This document shows, in pieces, positions 49,913-57,633 of a DNA stretch of 64,000 bases. The notes beneath the pieces are model-generated. The model was not told where the DNA came from. It did not search any database and saw only the letters and a list, made by a program, of their open reading frames with translations. Origin of the DNA: Bacteroidota bacterium (GTDB lineage: Bacteria; Bacteroidota; Bacteroidia; Flavobacteriales; Weeksellaceae); assembly GCA_023460855.1 (NCBI GenBank), contig JAEWOS010000020.1, positions 1-64,000 of the forward strand. The letters are read 5' to 3'. The stretch's first letter is position 1; each line of letters starts with the position of its first letter. The translations under genes were made by a program, and so were the position numbers.

Positions 49913-52900
49913 ATGAATAAAAGAATTTTCGTAGAAAAGAAGGGGATTTTCGATGTGGAGAGTCCGAAAGTTTTTGATGAAATTAAGAATATAGTTCCTG
50001 AAGTTCAGGAGGTAAAGGTTTACAATATTTATGATGTTTTCGGACTGCCGGAAACTGAATTTGCAAAAGTGATCAACAGTACGTTTGTTGATCCGGTTGT
50101 GGACATCAGGCATGATGAAAATCCTGCTACAAATATGTTTTTTGCACTGGAATTTTTGCCTGGACAGTTCGATCAGCGTGCAGATTCCGCGCAGCAGTGT
50201 ATTGCGCTGCTTACAGAAAACGATGAGGCAAAGGTGCGCACAGGAAAACTGATCGAGATGAAAGGTGTTTCCGCGGAAAACCTCGATAAGATCAAGGATC
50301 TGCTGATTAACAAAGTGGAAAGCCGCGAAAAAAACCTCGAAATTCTGGAAATGCCTGCAGAAGAAACGCCGGATCCTGTAAAAACGCATGAAGGTTTCAC
50401 GGAACTTGCGCCGGGTGAACTGGAAGAATTTTACCGCAGCCACGGATTTGCACTCGGACTCGACGATCTGGAGTATATTCAGAATTATTTTAAATCCGAA
50501 GGCAGAGATCCTACCGAAACAGAACTGAAGGTCCTTGATACGTACTGGAGCGATCATTGCCGACATACAACTTTTGAAACGGCACTCACAGATATTTCTT
50601 TTGAAGGACCCTATTCTGAAACGCTTCGTAAGATTTTTGACGATTATCAGGAGAAAAGAAAATTCCTGAACAGACAGGAAAAGGCAGTTTCGCTGATGGA
50701 TTTGGGAACGATTGCTGCAAAATACCTGTACAAGACGACAAAGCTGGAAAATCTCGTTATCTCCGATGAAATTAATGCCTGCACTGTTGAAATTGACGCG
50801 GAATACGACGGCAAAAAAGAACCGTGGTATTTGCTGTTTAAAAATGAAACGCATAATCACCCGACTGAAATCGAACCTTTTGGCGGCGCTTCTACCTGTC
50901 TTGGCGGTGCGATCCGGGATCCGCTTTCGGGGCGCGCGTTCGTTTATCAGGCGATGCGTCTTTCCGGCGCAGCCGATGTTCTGGAGCCGGTTTCTGAAAC
51001 TTTGCCGGGCAAACTTCCGCAGCGAACGATTACGAAACAGGCAGCAAACGGTTATTCTTCCTATGGAAATCAGATTGGTCTTGCTACGACGATGGTTTCA
51101 GAAATTTATCATGAAGGGTACAAAGCCAAAAGAATGGAAGTCGGATTTGTGGTGGGCGCAGTTCCGAAAGACTGGGTAAAACGCGAAAAACCGGAAACCG
51201 GAGATGTGGTCATTGTCTTAGGAGGCGCAACAGGAAGGGACGGTGTTGGCGGAGCAACCGGAAGTTCCAAAGAACAGGACGAAAGTTCCATTCATACACT
51301 GTCCACCGAAGTTCAGAAAGGAAATGCCGTTGAGGAACGGAAAATTCAGAGATTATTCAGAAATCCGGAAGTTACGAGGCTGATCAAAAAATCCAATGAC
51401 TTTGGAGCTGGCGGTGTTTCTGTCGCCATTGGCGAAATTGCTGACAGCATCAACATCCAGCTCGATGAAATGCCTTTGAAATATGAAGGACTGAACGGAA
51501 CCGAACTTGCGATTTCCGAATCGCAGGAAAGAATGGCCGTCGTGATTGCCGCACAGGATAAGGAGAAATTCATCCGCTTTTGCGAAGAGGAAAATATTTA
51601 TGCATTCCAGATTGCTGAAGTTACCGACAGCGGACGTATGGAAATGTACTGGAAAGGGAATAAAATCGTAGATCTGAGCCGTGGTTTCCTGGATACAAAC
51701 GGCTGCAAAAAATCACAGAATGTACGTGTTGAGCATCTTCAGAAACCGGAGAATGAAAGCGTTCAGTTCAGCGAAGAGCGTTTGCATGAATTATTGAAGC
51801 AAAAAAATATCGCTTCGCAGAAAGGACTTGTGGAAATGTTCGATGCTTCTGTAGGCGGAACAACGGTGGCAATGCCTTATGGCGGAAAGCATCAGGAAAC
51901 ACTGATGGAAGGTAGTGTTCAGACTTTGCCTGTGTTAAATGCCCGTGAAATTGAAACGGTATCGCTTGCAGGCTGGGGTTTTGATGCGGATCTTTCTTCA
52001 GAAAATTCTCTTATTGGCGCTGCAAATGCCGTAGTGGAAAGCGTTGCCAAAATTGTTGCAATGGGTGGCGATTACCGCAATATTCGCCTGAGTTTCCAGG
52101 AATATTTTGAAAAATTAGGAAACAAGCCGGAAAAATGGGGAAAACCTCTTGCTTCGCTGCTTGGAGCTTATGATGCGCAGATGAATCTGGAACTCGCTGC
52201 AATAGGAGGAAAAGACAGTATGAGCGGAAGTTTTCAGGATATTCATGTGCCGCCAACGCTGATCTCTTTTGCATGCGCACACGGAAACAAGAGCGATATT
52301 ATTTCTCCGGAATTTAAGAAAGCCGGGAACCATATTTACCTGTTCCAACATGAGGCTCAGGAAAACGGAATGCCCGATTACGAATCACTGAAGCAGATTT
52401 TCGAATTTGTTTATCGTGGAATTCGTGAAAAGAAAATTGTGTCCGCAAAGACTGTGAAAGAAGGCGGGCTCGCAGTAGCACTTGCAAAAATGAGTTTTGG
52501 AAACGGGCTTGGAGCAGAAATTTCCGCTGATGAAAATTCTTTACTCGATAAAAAAACCGGCGATCTGGTGCTCGAATCAACTGAACTTATTGATCATCCT
52601 TCGCTTGTAAACATCGGAAAAGTTCTTGAAGAACCTGTGCTGAAAATCAATATGCACACTCTTCGGATTGACGATCTCAAAAAAAGCTGGAAATCCACCT
52701 TTGAAGAACTGTTCCCGACAGTGGAAAAAGATAAAGTTATTGTTGAACCAAACCCGGCTCTGAACGCCAAAAATCAGCAGTCAATTATCATAAAAAGCCA
52801 TAAAATAGGGCAACCGCGTGTTTTTGCACCGGTTTTTCCCGGGACAAACTGCGAGTACGAAACACAGAACGCTTTTCGGAAAGAAGGCGCGATCGTTACG

Positions 52901-53605
52901 AGTCTGCCACTGATTAATCTGAATAATCAGTTGCTGAATGACAGCATCGATGCATGGGTTTCCGAAATAGAAAAATCCCAGATTCTCGTTTTCTCAGGCG
53001 GATTTTCGGCCGGAGATGAACCCGACGGCTCTGCGAAGTTCATCGTGAATGTCCTGAAAAACCAGAAAATGAAGGAGGCAGTGCACAAACTGCTGGAGCG
53101 TGACGGGATGATTCTCGGCATATGCAACGGATTTCAGGCCCTCGTAAAATCTGGTTTGCTGCCTTATGGTGAGATCCGCGATCTGGATGAAAATTCAGCT
53201 ACGCTAGCGCACAATGCAATCGGAAGACATATTTCGCAAATGGTTGAAGTGCAGGTTACCAGTGATGCTTCACCATGGCTGCAAGGAATGAAGGGACAGA
53301 AATTTACAATTCCGATTTCGCACGGTGAAGGACGGTTTGTAGCATCTAAAGACCTGATTGCCGAACTTTTCGAAAACGGACAGATTGCCACGCAATATGT
53401 AGATCCGGATGGAAATATCGCGCACGGAATGCCTTACAATCCGAACAATTCATTTTTTGGAATTGAGGGGATTTCGAGCAAAAGCGGAAAGATTTTCGGA
53501 AGAATGGGGCATCCGGAACGATTTGCTGAAGGACTGTTCCGCAATATTCCCGATGCGAATTATCACAATATTTTCAAAAACGGGGTAGATTATTTCGGCC
53601 GCTAA
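49913..53605 (+). CDS. purL: phosphoribosylformylglycinamidine synthase
   Basis: 1230 residues, the long single-chain form. It converts FGAR to FGAM with glutamine. N-terminal PurS-like part, then the AIR-synthase-like catalytic halves (SDHCRHTTFETALTD, KNETHNHPTEIEPFGGA, GATGRDGVGGATGSS, and AIGGKDSMSGSF). The C-terminal glutaminase has FPGTNCEYET, the nucleophile in GICNGFQAL, and ISHGEGRFVA. No riboswitch is seen upstream. Cytosolic. Confidence 0.97.
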   Translation: MNKRIFVEKKGIFDVESPKVFDEIKNIVPEVQEVKVYNIYDVFGLPETEFAKVINSTFVDPVVDIRHDENPATNMFFALEFLPGQFDQRADSAQQCIALLTENDEAKVRTGKLIEMKGVSAENLDKIKDLLINKVESREKNLEILEMPAEETPDPVKTHEGFTELAPGELEEFYRSHGFALGLDDLEYIQNYFKSEGRDPTETELKVLDTYWSDHCRHTTFETALTDISFEGPYSETLRKIFDDYQEKRKFLNRQEKAVSLMDLGTIAAKYLYKTTKLENLVISDEINACTVEIDAEYDGKKEPWYLLFKNETHNHPTEIEPFGGASTCLGGAIRDPLSGRAFVYQAMRLSGAADVLEPVSETLPGKLPQRTITKQAANGYSSYGNQIGLATTMVSEIYHEGYKAKRMEVGFVVGAVPKDWVKREKPETGDVVIVLGGATGRDGVGGATGSSKEQDESSIHTLSTEVQKGNAVEERKIQRLFRNPEVTRLIKKSNDFGAGGVSVAIGEIADSINIQLDEMPLKYEGLNGTELAISESQERMAVVIAAQDKEKFIRFCEEENIYAFQIAEVTDSGRMEMYWKGNKIVDLSRGFLDTNGCKKSQNVRVEHLQKPENESVQFSEERLHELLKQKNIASQKGLVEMFDASVGGTTVAMPYGGKHQETLMEGSVQTLPVLNAREIETVSLAGWGFDADLSSENSLIGAANAVVESVAKIVAMGGDYRNIRLSFQEYFEKLGNKPEKWGKPLASLLGAYDAQMNLELAAIGGKDSMSGSFQDIHVPPTLISFACAHGNKSDIISPEFKKAGNHIYLFQHEAQENGMPDYESLKQIFEFVYRGIREKKIVSAKTVKEGGLAVALAKMSFGNGLGAEISADENSLLDKKTGDLVLESTELIDHPSLVNIGKVLEEPVLKINMHTLRIDDLKKSWKSTFEELFPTVEKDKVIVEPNPALNAKNQQSIIIKSHKIGQPRVFAPVFPGTNCEYETQNAFRKEGAIVTSLPLINLNNQLLNDSIDAWVSEIEKSQILVFSGGFSAGDEPDGSAKFIVNVLKNQKMKEAVHKLLERDGMILGICNGFQALVKSGLLPYGEIRDLDENSATLAHNAIGRHISQMVEVQVTSDASPWLQGMKGQKFTIPISHGEGRFVASKDLIAELFENGQIATQYVDPDGNIAHGMPYNPNNSFFGIEGISSKSGKIFGRMGHPERFAEGLFRNIPDANYHNIFKNGVDYFGR

Positions 53606-53621
53606 AATCTTACAGATCGTT

Positions 53622-53996
53622 TTACTGTAGAAAACTGAAATAATCTGTCAGATATTTCGGGTAAATCAGCAGTGCCACGAGAATAGCGGCAATTGTCAGG
53701 AAAAGCACGGCTCCAGCTGCGGCGTCCTTGATGAATTTAATTCTGGAATCGAACTCCGGCTGAATGATGTCGCAGATTTTTTCAATGGAAGTATTCAGAA
53801 TTTCGCAACTCAGCACAGCAAAAGAACAGAGCAGAATCAGCGAGGCATCCACTGAACTAAGTTTCAGAAATGCAATCAGAAAAAGATTGATAATCAGTGC
53901 AAAAATCTGAATCTGAAAATTTCTCTCTGACTGCATCATTAAGAAAATTCCGTGGAAGGCGTTAAAAAAACTCCTGTTGATGGGTGGTTTTCGCAT
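53622..53996 (-). CDS. diacylglycerol kinase family membrane protein
   Basis: 124 residues with about three membrane helices (FALIINLFLIAFLKL, LILLCSFAVLSCEIL, AGAVLFLTIAAILVALLIY) and the family motif NTSIEKICDIIQPEFDSRIKFIKDAAAGAV (E-x-x-N-T-x-I-E). In the family it phosphorylates diacylglycerol or undecaprenol with ATP. The start is the ATG giving MRKPPINRSFFNAFHG. Tail-to-tail with purL. Confidence 0.9.
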   Translation of the reverse strand: MRKPPINRSFFNAFHGIFLMMQSERNFQIQIFALIINLFLIAFLKLSSVDASLILLCSFAVLSCEILNTSIEKICDIIQPEFDSRIKFIKDAAAGAVLFLTIAAILVALLIYPKYLTDYFSFLQ

Positions 53997-54061
53997 GGAA
54001 GGATTAGGTTTTTGGCAGGTAAAAAGTTCCAGCTTGCTGTCAGCTGCATCGTTTTAATTCC

Positions 54062-54069
54062 TATTTTTG
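54062..54069 (+). promoter_or_regulatory. -7 promoter element of the secreted hypothetical gene
   Basis: TATTTTTG, exact TAnnTTTG match, 14 bases before the ATG at 54084; no well-spaced TTG. Confidence 0.4.
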
Positions 54070-54083
54070 ATCAAAATCAATAA

Positions 54084-54698
54084 ATGAAGAGCATATTTAC
54101 TTTTTGCACGCTATTTCTTACCACACTTTTATTTGCGCAGCAGTACAAAGATAAAATATCCAGGGAAATGTGCAGCTGCGTAAAAGAGGTCAACACTACA
54201 GGAAAATCCCAGAAGCAGCTCGAACTGCAGCTTGGTGTCTGTATGTTGAAATCTGCTCAGCCTTTTCACCGGGAAATTAAAAGAGATTATAATATCGATG
54301 TGAGAAGCGATATTAATAATGAACAGAAAATGGAAGAACTGGGATCGCATTTCGGCATGATCATGGTGACCGGTTGTCCGGAAGTTCTGGAGAAGTTTAT
54401 GGGTCCGTCTTTTTTTGATGATAGCTCGGGCGATCAAAGTGAAATGCAGATGATTAACGGCAGAATTACAAAAATTGAAAAGCAGGATTTCATCGTGTTC
54501 AGTATTGCCGGTGACAACCGTGTTCTCACAAAACTGTACTGGATTTCCAGAGTGGATTCGGATATCGATTTACCGAATGATTTCCAGTCGCTTCTCAACA
54601 AAAGAGTCACTGTTTCTTATGTTTCCACGGAGATTTTCGACCAAAGAACGCAGCAGTACAAAAGCGTAAATGTTATTGCCAGTCTCCAAACCGATTAA
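54084..54698 (+). CDS. secreted hypothetical protein
   Basis: 204 residues, not recognised. Signal peptide MKSIFTFCTLFLTTLLFAQQ. Early mature part is helical with a C-x-C motif (REMCSCVKEVN) and two later cysteines (GVCMLK, VTGCPEV), which could form disulfides. A linker then leads to a C-terminal beta-barrel-like part (MINGRITKIEKQDFIVFSI and KRVTVSYVSTEIFDQRTQQYKS) resembling an OB-like fold. Upstream of dnaN on the same strand, 86 bases apart, but dnaN has its own promoter box. Function unknown. Confidence 0.7.
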   Translation: MKSIFTFCTLFLTTLLFAQQYKDKISREMCSCVKEVNTTGKSQKQLELQLGVCMLKSAQPFHREIKRDYNIDVRSDINNEQKMEELGSHFGMIMVTGCPEVLEKFMGPSFFDDSSGDQSEMQMINGRITKIEKQDFIVFSIAGDNRVLTKLYWISRVDSDIDLPNDFQSLLNKRVTVSYVSTEIFDQRTQQYKSVNVIASLQTD

Positions 54699-54757
54699 TC
54701 ATTGATTTGTTGATAACTTAGAGGCCACTTTGCGGCAAAATTCTGCTTCCAATTAGC

Positions 54758-54765
54758 TATATTTG
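54758..54765 (+). promoter_or_regulatory. -7 promoter element of dnaN
   Basis: TATATTTG, exact TAnnTTTG match, 19 bases before the dnaN ATG. Confidence 0.5.
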
Positions 54766-54784
54766 TAAAAATTATAATTCTAAA

Positions 54785-55912
54785 ATGAAGTTTATTGTTT
54801 CAAGTAGTGATCTGCAAAAAGCACTGCAAACGGTCAGCGGTGTAATTTCAAGTTCGCAATCCCGTCCCATACTGGAAAATTATCTATTTGAACTCGAAGA
54901 AAATAATTTAAAATTAACAGCTTCCGATGGTGAAACAACACTGATTACTTCTCTTGAGGTAAAAAGTGACGATACGGGAAAGTTCGCAGTTCCTGCAAAA
55001 ATATTTCAGGATTTTGTGAAAACTTACGGAGAGCAGCCGTTAACGCTTTCAGTGAAGGACAACGCAGAAGGAACAGGCAGTATTCTGGAAATTCTCGATG
55101 AGAAAGACAATTTCGCTGTTGCGCTGGACAATGCTGAAGATTATCCTGAACTTCCGGAATTCGATGCGGCTCAAAGTGTGAAAATTCCTTCCGGAGTTCT
55201 TTCTGAAGCACTTACCAACACGCTTTTTGCTACCAGCAACGATTCGCTCCGTCCTGTGATGACCGGCGTTCTTTTTCAGTTTACAGAAGATGAAACCAAT
55301 TTCGTTTCAACCGATTCTCACAGACTGGTGGTGTATAAAAGAAAAGACCTGATTTCCGAACCGATGGAATTCATCATGCCGAAAAAACCTTTGAGTATTT
55401 TCAAAAATATTCTTGCGTCCACTTCGGATGAAGTTACGATTGAGTTCAACGAAAACATGGCGAAATTCACTTTCGGAAACAATATCTGGATCTGCAGACT
55501 GATCGACGGGAAGTATCCGAATTATTCAGCGGTCATTCCGAAGGAAAATCCGAATATTCTCACGATTAACCGTAATCTCCTTTTGAACGCAATTCGCAGG
55601 GCATCCATCATGTCCAATAAATCGACAAACCAGGTGCGCTTCAAGCTTTCCGGAAATATTCTTCACCTTCACGCGGAAGATACAGAATACGCAAACAAAG
55701 CAGATATGCAGATTCCGTGCGATTACAACGGTGAAGATATCAACATCGGTTTCAGCTCACGTTTTCTTACAGAAATGCTTTCGGTTTTAGGTTCGGATGA
55801 TATCACGATGAAAATGTCGCAGCCGAACAGACCCGGAATTATCGAGCCGGTTGACGGTCTGGAAGATGAAGAAAATCTGCTGATGCTTTCCATGCCGGTA
55901 ATTGGTATGTAA
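54785..55912 (+). CDS. dnaN: DNA polymerase III sliding clamp (beta subunit)
   Basis: 375 residues, three-domain clamp. MKFIVSSSDLQKALQTVSGVISSSQSRPILENY start is characteristic, then DGETTLITSLEV, NDSLRPVMTGVLFQ, STDSHRLVVYKR, and the hydrophobic end ENLLMLSMPVIGM that forms the partner-binding pocket. Dimer ring on DNA. dnaA is not adjacent here. A terminator follows. Confidence 0.97.
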   Translation: MKFIVSSSDLQKALQTVSGVISSSQSRPILENYLFELEENNLKLTASDGETTLITSLEVKSDDTGKFAVPAKIFQDFVKTYGEQPLTLSVKDNAEGTGSILEILDEKDNFAVALDNAEDYPELPEFDAAQSVKIPSGVLSEALTNTLFATSNDSLRPVMTGVLFQFTEDETNFVSTDSHRLVVYKRKDLISEPMEFIMPKKPLSIFKNILASTSDEVTIEFNENMAKFTFGNNIWICRLIDGKYPNYSAVIPKENPNILTINRNLLLNAIRRASIMSNKSTNQVRFKLSGNILHLHAEDTEYANKADMQIPCDYNGEDINIGFSSRFLTEMLSVLGSDDITMKMSQPNRPGIIEPVDGLEDEENLLMLSMPVIGM

Positions 55913-55933
55913 ATCAGTTCATAAAAATAATAA

Positions 55934-55963
55934 ATGCCGTTTCGTTCTGAAGCGGCATTTTTT
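55934..55963 (+). terminator. terminator after dnaN
   Basis: 10-bp stem ATGCCGTTTC / GAAGCGGCAT with 5-base loop, then TTTTT. Confidence 0.85.
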
Positions 55964-55970
55964 GTAAAAT

Positions 55971-55997
55971 AAAAAAGCGCAACTAAATTTGCTGCGC
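55971..55997 (-). terminator. terminator after rpoD
   Basis: On the minus strand GCGCAGC / GTTGCGC with a 7-base loop followed by six T (A-run 55971-55976). It lies between rpoD and dnaN. Confidence 0.8.
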
Positions 55998-56010
55998 CGG
56001 TTTTGTGTAA

Positions 56011-56877
56011 TTATTTACCCAGATAAGATTTCAAAATCTTGCTTCTGGTGTTGTGTTTTAGTCTTTTAATCGCTTTTTCCTTAATTTGGCGAACTCTTTC
56101 TCTCGTAAGATCAAACGTCTCACCGATTTCTTCTAGCGTCATCGGATGCTTACCGTTCAGACCGAAGTAAAGTCTTACCAAATCAGCTTCACGCGGTGTA
56201 AGCGTCTGCAGAGCACGTTCGATTTCAATCTGAAGTGATTCCAGCATCAGATCTTTGTCCGGACTTGGAGATTCACCGGAACGCAGAACGTCATAAAGAT
56301 TGGAGTCTTCACCTTCAACAAGCGGAGCATCCATCGAAAGGTGACGGCCGCTGTTTTTCATAGATTCCTTGATGTCTTCCTCGCTCATGTCCAGCACTTC
56401 TGCAAGTTCTTCCGGAGACGGAGGTCTTTCGTTTTCCTGCTCCAGATGTGCATATGCTTTGTTGATTTTATTGATGGATCCAATTTTATTCAAAGGAAGC
56501 CTTACAATTCTGGACTGCTCGGCAAGTGCCTGCAGAATCGACTGGCGAATCCACCAAACCGCGTAAGAGATAAATTTAAAACCTCTGGTTTCATCATATC
56601 TTTTCGCTGCTTTCATCAGACCAAGATTTCCCTCGTTAATCAGATCGGGAAGTGATAGTCCCTGATTCTGATACTGCTTCGAAACCGAAACCACGAAACG
56701 GAGGTTCGCTTTGATTAGTTTTTCAAGCGCTGCACGGTCTCCGGCACGGATTTTTTGTGCCAGTTCCACTTCTTCATCAGCGGTAATCAGTTCCACCTTG
56801 CCGATTTCCTGAAGATATTTGTCTAAAGATGCGGTTTCCCTGTTGGTAACCTGCTTGGTTATTTTTAATTGTCTCAT
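56011..56877 (-). CDS. rpoD: housekeeping RNA polymerase sigma factor RpoD/SigA
   Basis: 288 residues, the short form without region 1.1 that is usual in Bacteroidetes. Region 1.2/2: SLDKYLQEIGKVELITADEEVEL, AALEKLIKANLRFVVSVSKQYQ, LSLPDLINEGNLGLMKAAKRYDETRGFKFISYAVWWIRQSI (2.3-2.4). Region 3: SINKINKAYAHLEQENERPP. Region 4: HPMTLEEIGETFDLTRERVRQIKEKAIKRLKH, the -35/-33-binding helix. It recognises the TTG / TAnnTTTG promoters seen around it. Confidence 0.97.
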   Translation of the reverse strand: MRQLKITKQVTNRETASLDKYLQEIGKVELITADEEVELAQKIRAGDRAALEKLIKANLRFVVSVSKQYQNQGLSLPDLINEGNLGLMKAAKRYDETRGFKFISYAVWWIRQSILQALAEQSRIVRLPLNKIGSINKINKAYAHLEQENERPPSPEELAEVLDMSEEDIKESMKNSGRHLSMDAPLVEGEDSNLYDVLRSGESPSPDKDLMLESLQIEIERALQTLTPREADLVRLYFGLNGKHPMTLEEIGETFDLTRERVRQIKEKAIKRLKHNTRSKILKSYLGK

Positions 56878-57064
56878 TTATAAAAACTAGAGCCCTGTTT
56901 ATTGGGCTCATTTAAATATACGCTCAGTTGCAGCGAAAGGTTACAATTATTAAGAAAAATTTTACATCGGGTTCATTTTTAATGTTCTGAATTGTAATAA
57001 ATTTGGGTTTTTCCCGGTTACGATTGCTATCTTCGCTTTCAGCAACAATTGATTTTTTTTTCGG

Positions 57065-57499
57065 ATGAATAACATGAGGTGGCTTGTTTTTGCCACGCTG
57101 GCTGCAATTTTTTATCTGGCGCATGATTATATACTGAAGAATGTTTCAGATAAAATGAATTCCGTTGTATCCGGATTTCTGCTGAGTCTGTGCGCATTTA
57201 TAATTCTGGGTGTTTACCTTGGTTTTCAGCTGATAACCGGAACCAGATTTGAGAAAATCAAACTTTCGGATTTCGGAAGTCTGTCTTTTGCCGGACTTTT
57301 CCTCGCTCTCGCAACGATTAGTTTTATTAAAACTTTCGAAAATCAGGCGCCTTTCAGTGTTGCAATTCCATACATTTATGTAGTGATGATCGTGCTTGGC
57401 GTAGTTTGTGGAGCCGTCTTTTTTAAAGAGCCGGTTTCCCTTACGCAGATTCTGGGAATTGCGCTATGCTGCATCGGTCTTTTTTTGGTTGTGAAATAA
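57065..57499 (+). CDS. half-size EamA-like transporter
   Basis: 144 residues with about four to five membrane helices (LVFATLAAIFYLAHDYIL, GFLLSLCAFIILGVYLGFQLI, LSFAGLFLALATISFIKTF, PYIYVVMIVLGVVCGAVFF and TQILGIALCCIGLFLVVK). The pattern KEPVSLTQILGIALCCIGL is the C-terminal end of EamA units, so this is a single EamA half, as in SMR-like pairs, which would act as a dimer. Substrate unknown. Start taken as the first ATG; the second (57074) is also possible. Confidence 0.8.
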   Translation: MNNMRWLVFATLAAIFYLAHDYILKNVSDKMNSVVSGFLLSLCAFIILGVYLGFQLITGTRFEKIKLSDFGSLSFAGLFLALATISFIKTFENQAPFSVAIPYIYVVMIVLGVVCGAVFFKEPVSLTQILGIALCCIGLFLVVK

Positions 57500-57588
57500 C
57501 TGCAGTTTCTAACCAATAATTTCGCTTTTGAAATATGATTCATACCGGAATTTATTCCCGCAAATTTCTCTAACCGTCTGCTTTTCGG

Positions 57589-57596
57589 TATTTTTG
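57589..57596 (+). promoter_or_regulatory. -7 promoter element of uvrA
   Basis: TATTTTTG, exact TAnnTTTG match, 37 bases before the uvrA ATG. Confidence 0.45.
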
Positions 57597-57633
57597 CAAA
57601 ATCCTGCAATTTTCAGTTGCGGATACTATTTAA

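Noticed and set aside
49886..50860. 324-residue reading frame on the minus strand opposite purL
   Set aside because: It runs antisense inside the well-conserved purL gene, and its product is rich in Phe, Arg and Cys without any motif, typical of a shadow frame.
53606..53640. Terminator after purL
   Set aside because: Only a 5-bp TACAG / CTGTA pairing with no T-run; too weak to call.
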